Of a stretch of 64,000 nt of DNA, positions 18,701-26,320 are shown piece by piece. The first letter of the stretch is position 1; each line of letters starts with the position of its first letter. The stretch is from Chitinophagales bacterium. GTDB taxonomy: Bacteria > Bacteroidota > Bacteroidia > Chitinophagales > LD1. The notes under the pieces are model-generated. The model searched no databases. It saw only the letters and a program-made list of their open reading frames with translations, and was not told the origin of the DNA. Position numbers and translations under genes: made by a program. The stretch is taken from the NCBI GenBank assembly GCA_026129525.1, contig JAHCHW010000001.1, positions 632,001-696,000 on the forward strand, in the 5' to 3' direction.

Positions 18701-19911
18701 GTACCATCGTTCCAAAAGCCGGTCATATAGTTGCGGTAACCGGCAGCTGATGAAGGGTCAGCCATTGGGAACGCAGCTCCGTTAATAAAGTAAACGAATG
18801 AGGATAGGCCTAACTGCTGTCCGCTGTCGCTCAAAGGTCCTTCAAAGAAATCTATTCCTATAAGGGCGTGCTCCGAGCCGTAACCGGCAACTCCCTGACA
18901 GTCTATATCGGGTGTTTCACCATCATATACAATACCCAGGTTGCGGGTAGTATCGCAACCAACGCGGTCGTTCGAAAAGCAGCCCAAGTCAGGGTCGGAC
19001 CACTGAGAGATATACGTTTGACGCAATGGGTTCGATGATTTGTTGATGATTTCATACTTATAGAAAGTCATGTTGTTAATCTCATCGGTAGTTTGGAAAG
19101 CAAACGCCAATGCGTTTATCTGTACACCTATTGCCTGTCCGTTCGATTCGGTATGCAGGTTTCCCACATCGTTAAAACACCAGAAAATCATTTGGTCGGC
19201 ATAGGCTTCTGCCTCGCCATTGCGGCAGGGAATGTAAGGGTAGTCGCCCTTTAACGGGTCGTAAACTCCGTCATTGTCAACATCCTTAAATGGTGCCATG
19301 TTATCGTTAATAATAAATGTTTCGCCAACCAAACTGGGGTCGCTGGCAAGGTAGGGGTTGTCCTTACCGGGCCAAGCCAATACGTCTTTGGGTATGTCCG
19401 CCAATGTGGTTGCGGAGCCTTTCAGCATATAAGCAGCTTGTGCTTTTTCGATGTTAGCGCCATACACATTAAAAAAGCGGTCGTACTTATTACAGGTAGC
19501 CTTATCAACTGTTCCGCCTACTACCGGGCCGGGCCAAAAATCATCACCGCCCTGACGGTAGCGCTGTGCGGCACACTTCAGGTTACCGCCCGCATCGAAA
19601 CCAGTAATCCATATAGCTCCGGCAAAAAGCGCATTCAACGATGCTCCCGTTCCGTCACTTTTTGGTACCTGGTAGCGTGCTTCCGATAAATTCCACCACA
19701 TATCGCCACCGGTAAGCAAACGGGCGCGCACGTTGTTAATATCCATATCGAACTGGGCAATGGGCGAAGCGCAATCGCCTGCTTCGTTTTTAAAACTTGC
19801 CGTTTTCGAAGGTTTCTTCGTAGGATTTTTTACCTCTTCTCTTGCCAGAGCCGCAGTGCTCACGAAGCCTAGCCCCGCCAATAGCACCGCATTTAATACC
19901 ATCCTTTTCAT
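15778..19911 (-). CDS. Very large secreted protein, probable cell-surface cargo
   Basis: A 1377-aa protein with a signal peptide ending around ALARE. The early region contains the block GGDMWWNLSEARYQVPK and a YDRFFNVYG segment, then an Asp-rich calcium-loop-like stretch (KDVDNDGVYDPLKGDYP, about 210-226). A fibronectin-III-like part lies near 520-680 (YTFEGYKLYQV; NHKTYYYTAIAYAHNN). The C-terminal ~120 residues look like a sorting-domain-type beta sandwich (IRIVPNPYLAYSEYE ... SSGIYLFHVEAP), but the final GQRTLKWFGAIRPSDTSNF departs from the usual T9SS type A end. It lies between a TonB-dependent receptor and a PorV-like barrel on the same strand. Secretion or surface display by T9SS is an inference; no enzymatic motif is visible. 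Confidence 0.7.
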   Translation of the reverse strand: MKRMVLNAVLLAGLGFVSTAALAREEVKNPTKKPSKTASFKNEAGDCASPIAQFDMDINNVRARLLTGGDMWWNLSEARYQVPKSDGTGASLNALFAGAIWITGFDAGGNLKCAAQRYRQGGDDFWPGPVVGGTVDKATCNKYDRFFNVYGANIEKAQAAYMLKGSATTLADIPKDVLAWPGKDNPYLASDPSLVGETFIINDNMAPFKDVDNDGVYDPLKGDYPYIPCRNGEAEAYADQMIFWCFNDVGNLHTESNGQAIGVQINALAFAFQTTDEINNMTFYKYEIINKSSNPLRQTYISQWSDPDLGCFSNDRVGCDTTRNLGIVYDGETPDIDCQGVAGYGSEHALIGIDFFEGPLSDSGQQLGLSSFVYFINGAAFPMADPSSAAGYRNYMTGFWNDGTPFTQGGTGYNTGSPTKFIFPGNPIDPNAWSDHTSGQQSGDRRMVQTSGPFTLLPGAPQFVTVGVVFVRPPGGVGVPPNFATTIGPADDKAQALFNTCFKLVDGPRAPTLNIRELSNSLIINFINEVGTNNFGEGYDQVDGSVAQAIYTTAGTNGDSTYTFEGYKLYQVANGSISATDLDDPTKARLVAQVDVKNGVSKVVNYVKDATLGLFVPVLKVDGKNEGVTTSFKIETDLFATGTSNKLVNHKTYYYTAIAYAHNNYKTYDPGNPLAGGQLTPYLQGRSNFRIYSAVPHITTSRNGGTVLNAKWGEGVEVKRIEGKGNGGNNLNLTAETVEKILNSGFYAFSDTLTYTKGFDPIGFKVTDPVVLKEADFEIQFVETPGTNIGTSTRWFLHNITDNDTIWSERTLDRPYEQQIVSGGNEYGFSIKLGTPAPVYNLPANYPQSSGSPARSVYGVSQSSITYQIPTERWLSFVQDQGTTTPTNWIRSGTDYYDPASPSPITKNASLAFDDNWYYTAVTPPTSPDVYSDPDEVFENILEGTWAPYCLTPNYAKKNLSTQELTDGKPPFVYGPGFKWRNYATSVPPQNTLDRLASVDIVITPDKSKWSRCIVFETGEDEGINQGALLSPNGANSRKGQIRMARSKNWNNPNTRDYLVDDPSDIGRSWFPGYAINIETGERLNIAFGESSDMGDQNGRDMLWNPTDKVFGPITFPGQMISQLPYFGGKHFIYVMETKYDEGDAAQQLLTNNFVIGTSNPFIIPVALTPFYRSLMWTSIPYVTPGYSFAADANGVKYIPPSEVTVKLRVEKPYNRMATISSSFIDSLPRYQFSTKGMGATEKEMEVAKNALDLIRIVPNPYLAYSEYETDANSNKVKITNLPNVCNITIYALDGTLIRRLSRAIDIDPATNKRIEISDGASVSDINVDNSVEWDLKNDKSITISSGIYLFHVEAPGIGQRTLKWFGAIRPSDTSNF

Positions 19912-19963
19912 GGTTGCTGTTTTAAGTGATTAATGTTTTCGTTCGGTTCTTTATAGTGTTCAA

Positions 19964-22900
19964 TTAAAAACTAAATATGGCTCCCAGGAATATTCTTCTC
20001 GGAAGACTGTAATTATCGGGGCGATTGATATACGCGGCATATTGGTCGCTGTACGCCTGCGGGTTAAGTGCCGACTGAATGGCCGAAACACTTGCCGGAG
20101 CGCTCAGGAAGCCGTCATCGCTCGGAGTACCGGTGTAGCGATAAACTCTAACCGGGTTACGTGTATCAAGCAGGTTCTGTATTTGCAAATAAATTTGCAG
20201 TGCCAGTTCGCGCTTGTCTTCTTTTTCTTTTTTCTTGCCTGCCAGTATCACAAAGTCTTTCCATACACGGAAGTTTACACGGAAATACCAAGGCAACCTT
20301 GCTCCGTTAATAGAGCCTTTGGTAATTGGTCTGCCGGGCTGTCCTTCCAAGCCTTCGGGTGTAGCGGCTACCTGCTCGGTGTAAGGTGTTCCGGAGCGGG
20401 CGTTCAACTGTAAGTTGATACCTGCATTCGAAAGTATTTGCGAGTTTTTGATGGTAGGTCCGTTGTAGTTTTTGCCGGAACCGTAGCTATAGGTAAGCGA
20501 CACATTTATCATGTGGCGCGAATCGTAGTTAACGGGGTTAATAGCGCGGAAGTTGGGTTGGTTACTGTTTACCAAACTCAGCTGCGACTGGTCATCGGAA
20601 CCTGTCCCTTCGGCAAACTGCATGGTGTAGTTTGCTTTCATGCTAAAGTTGCCGGTTCTGCGCATATCAAAATCGAGCGAGAAACCTTTGGTGGTTCCAA
20701 AGTCAATGTTTCCGTACGTGATGTAATCTTTAGGATAAGCATTTACAATTTTGCGGATTTGAATCTGGTCGCGGAATTCGCGGTAGAAAGCCGAAAGGGT
20801 AACAGCGGCAGTGTTGCTTACACGCTGTTTAAAACCAAGCTCAAAGTCAATGGTACGTTCAGGTTTTAGGTTAGGGTTATTAATGGGTGTTCCGATGTTA
20901 TCGGCAAAGTACAGATAATCGGTAGGGTCCATAATAGCTCTTGACTGCGGGCGCTGCGAAAGAATATCGTAGTGAGCAAAGAACAATGCACGGTCAGTTA
21001 AGTTGAACGAAAACTGTAAACGCGGCATTACAATAATTTTAGGGTCGTAATCTTTAAATGAGCCGTTAGGGTCAAATTTATCGGGGTCCTTTATGTCGGC
21101 ATTTGCATTTTGCAATAATGGCTGTATGGCACCGGTGCTTGAAGCTGCCGCTACGTTTTTACCGCTGGTTAACTCGTTACCAAAACGGTCGTACCAAATG
21201 TTGCCTTTACGGTAACCGGCTACGGCTGTTGGTGCTTTGGCGTTGTCAACATACACATAGTAGTCGCTCCCCATGTTGGAAGGGTGCACCACCGCATTAT
21301 TGCCCAATGACGAAACCTCGCCAACAGTTTTAATAGGATAGATGGAGAATTCATCTTTTAATACCGATTGGTTGGCATCGAAACGGTCAATACGAACACC
21401 TACGTTAAAGGTGAGGTCTTTAAAGTAAAATCTATCGGAGATATAAGCAGCCGTGTAAATAGGGCGGTAAGCGGCAATGGCTCTCTCCAACTCTCCGTCA
21501 GCACGTCTTTTGGTAAAGAAATCGTTGAACGAAGGTTGCTTGCCCAAGCGGTTGCCGTATTGGTCGTACCCTCTGTAAAACACCAGTGCTGCACCATCGC
21601 CCAGCAAATCTTCGGGCGAGAACATTTTCAGGTTAAGGAAGGTTGGGTCTAATTCATCAATATTGATAAAGTCGGTATTGTTTATAGGCTTGCCCAACGC
21701 CTGACGCAGCGACTTATCGAAGAACGACTGCTTTGTGCCATTGTAGAATCTGTTGAATAAAATAGTATCGGTAAGGTAGAACGATGGACGGTTGGGGTCG
21801 TTGTAAGCATAGTCCACTCCGTTAATACGTAGCACCGGATTCTCTCTGTCTAACTCTTCTAAATGTTGGTTAGCCAACAAACGGGCACGTTGCCATAAAC
21901 CGAGTGGCGACACCTGATACTGACGTTGAAAACGCTGCTCGAACTCCACTCCAAACTCGAACGAGTGTTTGTTGCGGCTGGGTGCACCGGGTTTCAAAAT
22001 GTCGAATGCTCCTTCTAAACGAACACGGTACTGGTCGTTATCGTTATCGTAGCCATAGCCATTGTACTGGCGACCGGTGTTGTACCATATATTATAGATA
22101 AGGTTTGAGCGCTGTCCGTTAATGAGCGCCTGGTTTGCCTGAATTTGGAACAGGTTACGGGCAAACTCGTTTTTGTTGTCGCCAAATGTTTGGTAACTGC
22201 CATCGGGGTTTACCTGAGCATCTAGCAATTCATAATACTGCTGTGTAAAGCGGGTGCCGTAAGGATTTATGGTGCCCGGAGTAAACAGCACCGAAGTATC
22301 CTGATAGCCCAATTGCTTCCATCCGGTTAAAATTTGGTTGCCTACCGCAAAGGTGTCATAACCAAATACGGGCGATTGCAGCGTTTGGTATTTACCTATG
22401 TAACCGTAGTTGAATGCATTCCATCCGTGCGATTCATCTTCAAAACTGCGAATGTATTTTTCGTAGTCGAACTGAACAGAGTAGAAAGCGTTCTGGAAGG
22501 CAGATGATTTTTTCTTTTTATCGCCATCTTCATCATCTTGCTTGCTTTGTATGTTGTGGGTAAAGCGCCCGAACACACGCCAGTTAAGCGATTTGTAATA
22601 CGGGTTGTTTTCCGAATTAAAGATGGTGTATTTCTCTACCCAGTCGTGGTAAGTGCGGTAAGTTACCGAGCCGCCAAAGGCAAGGGTAATATTATCGGCA
22701 GGGCGAATGTCAAGTCTTCCCGTTCCGCGAAAGTTATTGTCAACCACGTTTGGTTTCGCCTTTATCTTGTACATATCGGAGTAGGTAATGTTTTCCGAGC
22801 GCAGGTTAAAGCCTTTGGCAGTTTCCTTTTTCATAAGCGGAAACTGGCGCAATGAGTCCAACACTTCGGGTCGTAATTTCCAAACACCAACAGCCGATGG

Positions 22901-23749
22901 GTCGGGGTCTTGTTGGCGCAGGTATTCAAACGCAGCAAAAAAGCCCATAATGGTTTTTTTCGACTTGGTTTTTACGATAGGTCCGGTAATCATACCGTTT
23001 ACCAGATTGTAGCCGTAGGCATCTAAACCTTGGGTGGTTTGTGCTTCGATAGAGCCGTTGAATTGCCCCTGGGGTCCTTTCGAAGTAATGTTTACGATAC
23101 CACCTGTAGCATCACCGTAACGAGCCGGAATACCTCCAGTAATTACCTGTAACTGTTCAATGGCAGTTGCCGGAAGTGTAGGCACACCGGTTACTTTTAC
23201 ACCGTCAATATAATACTCGGTTCCGTCTTCGCGACCACCTTTTACGTTAATGCCTGCGCCAACATCGCTTTGAAAAGCACCTGCGGTAGTAGCCGCAATA
23301 TCGGTTACGTTACGGGTGGGCATGTTTGCAATTTCTTCGGCAGTAACCGTGTTTTGCGATGAAGTTTTGCCCGGGTCAATCAACGGAACTTTATACGAAA
23401 CAATTTCTACCGCGTTCAGTTCTTTGGCAGATGGTTTTAACTGGGCATTTAACCATGTGGTTTTATCGGCATTTACCACAACCCCCTGCTCAATACGCGT
23501 AGCATAGCCTACATACGAAAACTGCACATTGTATTTGCCGGGAGTAAGCGGCTTAATAGAGAAGTTACCGTCAAAGTCGGTAGTGGTTCCTCTTCCGGTA
23601 GAAACTCCCTTGGCATCAACCAGCACCACGTTGGCAACCGGAACTCCTTCACCGTTTTCATCGGTTACTTTTCCGGAAATTTCACCGTTTTGAGCATACG
23701 CAGCGAAAGCGGCAGCTACCAAACTCAACAGAGTAAGTATTTTCTTCAT
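19964..23749 (-). CDS. TonB-dependent receptor with CarboxypepD_reg-like N-domain
   Basis: A 1261-aa outer-membrane receptor. Signal peptide MKKILTLLSLVAAAFAAYA is followed by a carboxypeptidase regulatory-like beta-sandwich (about 20-105, with GEISGKVTDENGEGVPVANV). A plug domain (about 125-225) contains INVKGGREDGTEYYIDGVKV and ARYGDATGGIVNI, and the rest is a long 22-strand barrel ending in RRIFLGAIFSF. No SusD partner is adjacent; instead a 1377-aa secreted protein and a PorV-like barrel follow at 52 and 21 nt. This set resembles Oar-like receptor operons. The start ATG 23749 gives a proper signal peptide; an upstream in-frame codon at 23773 would add eight residues. The substrate is unknown. 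Confidence 0.88.
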   Translation of the reverse strand: MKKILTLLSLVAAAFAAYAQNGEISGKVTDENGEGVPVANVVLVDAKGVSTGRGTTTDFDGNFSIKPLTPGKYNVQFSYVGYATRIEQGVVVNADKTTWLNAQLKPSAKELNAVEIVSYKVPLIDPGKTSSQNTVTAEEIANMPTRNVTDIAATTAGAFQSDVGAGINVKGGREDGTEYYIDGVKVTGVPTLPATAIEQLQVITGGIPARYGDATGGIVNITSKGPQGQFNGSIEAQTTQGLDAYGYNLVNGMITGPIVKTKSKKTIMGFFAAFEYLRQQDPDPSAVGVWKLRPEVLDSLRQFPLMKKETAKGFNLRSENITYSDMYKIKAKPNVVDNNFRGTGRLDIRPADNITLAFGGSVTYRTYHDWVEKYTIFNSENNPYYKSLNWRVFGRFTHNIQSKQDDEDGDKKKKSSAFQNAFYSVQFDYEKYIRSFEDESHGWNAFNYGYIGKYQTLQSPVFGYDTFAVGNQILTGWKQLGYQDTSVLFTPGTINPYGTRFTQQYYELLDAQVNPDGSYQTFGDNKNEFARNLFQIQANQALINGQRSNLIYNIWYNTGRQYNGYGYDNDNDQYRVRLEGAFDILKPGAPSRNKHSFEFGVEFEQRFQRQYQVSPLGLWQRARLLANQHLEELDRENPVLRINGVDYAYNDPNRPSFYLTDTILFNRFYNGTKQSFFDKSLRQALGKPINNTDFINIDELDPTFLNLKMFSPEDLLGDGAALVFYRGYDQYGNRLGKQPSFNDFFTKRRADGELERAIAAYRPIYTAAYISDRFYFKDLTFNVGVRIDRFDANQSVLKDEFSIYPIKTVGEVSSLGNNAVVHPSNMGSDYYVYVDNAKAPTAVAGYRKGNIWYDRFGNELTSGKNVAAASSTGAIQPLLQNANADIKDPDKFDPNGSFKDYDPKIIVMPRLQFSFNLTDRALFFAHYDILSQRPQSRAIMDPTDYLYFADNIGTPINNPNLKPERTIDFELGFKQRVSNTAAVTLSAFYREFRDQIQIRKIVNAYPKDYITYGNIDFGTTKGFSLDFDMRRTGNFSMKANYTMQFAEGTGSDDQSQLSLVNSNQPNFRAINPVNYDSRHMINVSLTYSYGSGKNYNGPTIKNSQILSNAGINLQLNARSGTPYTEQVAATPEGLEGQPGRPITKGSINGARLPWYFRVNFRVWKDFVILAGKKKEKEDKRELALQIYLQIQNLLDTRNPVRVYRYTGTPSDDGFLSAPASVSAIQSALNPQAYSDQYAAYINRPDNYSLPRRIFLGAIFSF

Positions 23750-23780
23750 ACGCGAATAATGTAGCATTAACAAAAGCGGT

Positions 23781-23788
23781 CAAAAGTA
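23781..23788 (-). promoter_or_regulatory. -7 element of the TonB receptor operon
   Basis: TACTTTTG on the minus strand is a perfect TAnnTTTG, 31 nt before the ATG at 23749. A good -33 TTTG is not evident. No terminator-like hairpin is seen between this point and the end of the upstream gene at 23892. Confidence 0.5.
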
Positions 23789-23891
23789 ATTTTTTTCCCG
23801 AAACGAATATAAATGATGTTAAAGGGCTTGACTGTACCCAAAACAAAAAATGACACAAAAATGACAATCGGCATTTTTCAGAGGAGAAAAG

Positions 23892-24839
23892 CTATATCGC
23901 TTGATACAACGCGCGGATTTTTTGAAGCAAAATTTCGGCAATTTTTTGTTTGCTTTCGTGTGTCCATCCGGCAATATGCGGTGTGAGCAGTATTCTTTTA
24001 TCGGCTGCTAACTTTTGAAAAATATCTTGCTCTTCTTCGTTTAGTGTTTGCAGCTTTTCATTCTCCAGCACATCTAAAGCGGCACCGTATATTCTGCCTT
24101 CATTTATACATTTAATGAGATGTGCGGTGCGAAGCACTTTACCGCGCGAGGTGTTGAGCAGCCAGAATTTCTTTTTAAAGGAAGAAAGAAAAGCATAGTC
24201 AATCATATACTCGGTTTCGGGGGTAAGCGGCAGGTGCAGGCTAAGCACATCGGCTTCGCGGGCAATTTCTTGGGGGCTTGCTTCTTTTACGTGTTCGTTT
24301 GCGAAGTTTTTCCGGTACTTATCGTACGCCAGTATACGCACATCAAAGCTGCCAAGCAGTTTGGCAAATGCTTCTGCGGTATTGCCGTACGCCATTAAGC
24401 CTATTGTTTTACCCGCCAGTTCGGTGCCGCGGTTTTCTTCGCGGTTCCACTGCCCGCTCTTTACTTCTGTGTTTGCTTTGACAATGTTGTTGAGCAAACA
24501 AAGCAACATGCCCAATGCGTGTTCGGCTACTGCGTTGCGGTTTCCTTCGGGCGAATTGAATGCAGCTATTCCTTTTTGCTTAGCATATTCTATATCTATT
24601 ACTTCTAAACCCGAGCCTGCGCGGCAAACAAATTTGAGCAGAGGTGCTTTGTTGAACAATTCGTTGCCTGCATACACTTTGCTGTTTATTACCAAGCCTT
24701 CGTATGCTGCAATTACTTCAGCCACTTGTAGTGCAGTAATATCGGGCAGGTAATCAACCATAAAGCCGTCTGCCCGCAGTCCTTCATATAACAGAGGATG
24801 AACGCTGTCGGTTATCAGAATTTTTCGTTTGCTGTTCAC
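23892..24839 (-). CDS. D-isomer 2-hydroxyacid dehydrogenase family protein
   Basis: A 315-aa NAD-dependent dehydrogenase of the phosphoglycerate/lactate type. The catalytic triad is intact: Arg232 (NTSRGKVL), Glu259 (LDVLENE) and His288 (LTPHIAGWTHES). Asp173 (LAYDKY) is at the NADH-selecting position. The dinucleotide turn is unusual: the GxGxxG slot (150-155) reads AYGNTA, with two of the three glycines replaced by alanine. The protein lacks the ACT domain of many SerA enzymes, so the substrate (3-phosphoglycerate, lactate or other 2-ketoacid) is open. The start is GTG at 24839, overlapping the rsmA stop as GTGA, so it is coupled to rsmA. Confidence 0.78.
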   Translation of the reverse strand: MNSKRKILITDSVHPLLYEGLRADGFMVDYLPDITALQVAEVIAAYEGLVINSKVYAGNELFNKAPLLKFVCRAGSGLEVIDIEYAKQKGIAAFNSPEGNRNAVAEHALGMLLCLLNNIVKANTEVKSGQWNREENRGTELAGKTIGLMAYGNTAEAFAKLLGSFDVRILAYDKYRKNFANEHVKEASPQEIAREADVLSLHLPLTPETEYMIDYAFLSSFKKKFWLLNTSRGKVLRTAHLIKCINEGRIYGAALDVLENEKLQTLNEEEQDIFQKLAADKRILLTPHIAGWTHESKQKIAEILLQKIRALYQAI

Positions 24840-25603
24840 GGGTTTATGAGGTTGGTAAGTTCTTCAAACTGCTTTACCGAAAGTTGTTCGGGGCGAAGAT
24901 TGAACACTTCGTTGGTGAGCAGCGCTTTATCGGTTACTAATTCGCGCAGACTGTTACGCATGGTTTTTCTGCGTTGGTTAAAAGCCGCTTTTACAATGCG
25001 TTTGAAAGCGGTTTCGTTGCAGTTTAGTTTTTCGGCTTTCCGTTGCAGTTGTATTACCCCGCTCATTACTTTGGGCGAAGGGTTAAAACACCCGGGCGGC
25101 ACATCGAAAAGATAGCGGCAGCTGTAATACGCCTGCGTAAGCACGCTCAGCACTCCGTAATCTTTGGTACCGGGGTTGGCGGCTATGCGCTGCGCCACTT
25201 CTTTTTGAAACATGCCCGTCATTTGCGTAACGGTTTCCTTGTAATCAATAATGCGGAAAACAATTTGCGAGGAAATGTTGTAAGGAAAATTGCCCACTAC
25301 GTGCGTGGGGTGTTGCAGAAAACCCAAATCGGTCTGCAAAAAATCGCGGTGAATGATTTTGCCGCGCAGTTGCGGAAAGGTTTGTGCCAAATGTGCTGCC
25401 CAGCGGTCGTCTAATTCCACCACATAAAAGTTTTCGGGCTTTTGCGCTAATAAATGCTTTGTAAGTGCTCCCATGCCGGGACCTATTTCTACCACCGTTG
25501 CAAAGGCGCGCATATCGCCAATCGCTTCGGCTATTTTTTGCAGTATGTTTTCATCTTTCAGAAAATGCTGCCCAAGCGATTTTTTTAAGTACAGATGCTG
25601 CAC
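24836..25603 (-). CDS. rsmA: 16S rRNA (adenine1518-N6/adenine1519-N6)-dimethyltransferase
   Basis: A 255-aa SAM-dependent methyltransferase (KsgA/Dim1) that dimethylates two adjacent adenines near the 3' end of 16S rRNA. Family motifs are LGQHFLKDENIL (about 9-20), the SAM-binding IGPGMGALTKHLL, and catalytic NFPYNISSQI. The C-terminal helical domain carries FNQRRKTMRNSL. The start is GTG at 25603; a perfect TATATTTG box ends 4 nt before it, so the message is predicted leaderless. The gene is divergent from dut across 91 bp and is coupled at its 3' end to a 2-hydroxyacid dehydrogenase. Confidence 0.95.
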   Translation of the reverse strand: MQHLYLKKSLGQHFLKDENILQKIAEAIGDMRAFATVVEIGPGMGALTKHLLAQKPENFYVVELDDRWAAHLAQTFPQLRGKIIHRDFLQTDLGFLQHPTHVVGNFPYNISSQIVFRIIDYKETVTQMTGMFQKEVAQRIAANPGTKDYGVLSVLTQAYYSCRYLFDVPPGCFNPSPKVMSGVIQLQRKAEKLNCNETAFKRIVKAAFNQRRKTMRNSLRELVTDKALLTNEVFNLRPEQLSVKQFEELTNLINP

Positions 25604-25607
25604 GGGG

Positions 25608-25615
25608 CAAATATA
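25608..25615 (-). promoter_or_regulatory. -7 element of rsmA, 4 nt from its GTG
   Basis: TATATTTG on the minus strand followed by CCCC and then the GTG start. With the known geometry of Bacteroidota promoters the first G of GTG would be about +1, so no leader and no Shine-Dalgarno. Confidence 0.55.
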
Positions 25616-25678
25616 AAATCATCGCCCCAACCCTTTGAACATATAAAACCGCTGCCATCCAAATCCCACTTTCCCGTT

Positions 25679-25686
25679 TATCTTTG
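25679..25686 (+). promoter_or_regulatory. -7 element of dut
   Basis: TATCTTTG, a perfect TAnnTTTG, 8 nt before the dut ATG at 25695, so the leader would be at most a few bases. It faces away from the rsmA box in the same 91-bp spacer. Confidence 0.55.
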
Positions 25687-25694
25687 CCCGCCTC

Positions 25695-26129
25695 ATGCAA
25701 ATACGCATTATAAACCGCAGCACCAACCCATTGCCGGCTTACGAAACATCCGGCTCGGCAGGTATGGATGTGCGTGCATTTTTGCAAGAAGAGGTAACGC
25801 TAAAGCCCTTCGAGCGCCAGCTTATTCCAACCGGTTTGTTTATTGAATTGCCGCAGGGCTTCGAAGCTCAACTGCGCCCACGCAGCGGTTTGGCTTTTAA
25901 GCACGGCATCAGTTTACCCAATTCGCCCGCTACTATCGACAGCGACTACCGCGGAGAAATTAAGGTGGCGCTCATCAATTTATCGAACCAGGATTTTGTA
26001 GTTAAAAATGGTGACCGCATAGCGCAAATGATTATTGCCCGCCACGAAACAGCCGAGTGGACAATTACCGAAGAAATTGCCGCTACTACCCGTGGCGATG
26101 GCGGCTTTGGCAGCACCGGCAAAAACTAA
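25695..26129 (+). CDS. dut: dUTP diphosphatase
   Basis: A 144-aa trimeric dUTPase that hydrolyses dUTP to dUMP, protecting DNA from uracil and feeding thymidylate synthesis. All five conserved motifs can be seen: [10 protein letters not shown] (motif 1), [11 protein letters not shown] (motif 2), the uridine-specific hairpin around [14 protein letters not shown] (motif 3), [10 protein letters not shown] (motif 4), and the mobile C-terminal [10 protein letters not shown] (motif 5). Length is normal. A promoter box sits 8 nt upstream. Downstream it is followed by a long palindromic repeat that may also end its transcript. Confidence 0.97.
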   Translation: MQIRIINRSTNPLPAYETSGSAGMDVRAFLQEEVTLKPFERQLIPTGLFIELPQGFEAQLRPRSGLAFKHGISLPNSPATIDSDYRGEIKVALINLSNQDFVVKNGDRIAQMIIARHETAEWTITEEIAATTRGDGGFGSTGKN

Positions 26130-26166
26130 AACAATGTTTAACCCAAATTATCTTGTTACAGATGTA

Positions 26167-26271
26167 CGTCATTACGCGCGAAGTTTACGAAGCGAAACAA
26201 TCTCCATAACATTGAGCGGAGATTGCTTCGTCATCCCGATGCAAAAGCCATCGGGATTCCTCGCAATGACG
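26167..26271 (+). repeat. Long imperfect palindromic repeat element
   Basis: A ~105-bp element bounded by CGTCATTACG (26167) and CGCAATGACG (26262-26271), inverted copies with one mismatch. Inside are CGAAACAATCTCC (26193-26205) and GGAGATTGCTTCG (26218-26230), 12 of 13 paired, and a nested perfect 9-bp hairpin ATCCCGATG (26233-26241) / CATCGGGAT (26249-26257). It lies between dut and a nucleotidyltransferase gene and is followed by a T-rich run (26273-26287), so it may also terminate dut. The layout is that of a dispersed palindromic (REP/MITE-like) repeat. Only one copy is in this window. Confidence 0.7.
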
Positions 26272-26320
26272 CCTTCTTTTTTGTTTTTACTGAATAACTT
26301 ATAACCATACTACTACAACA

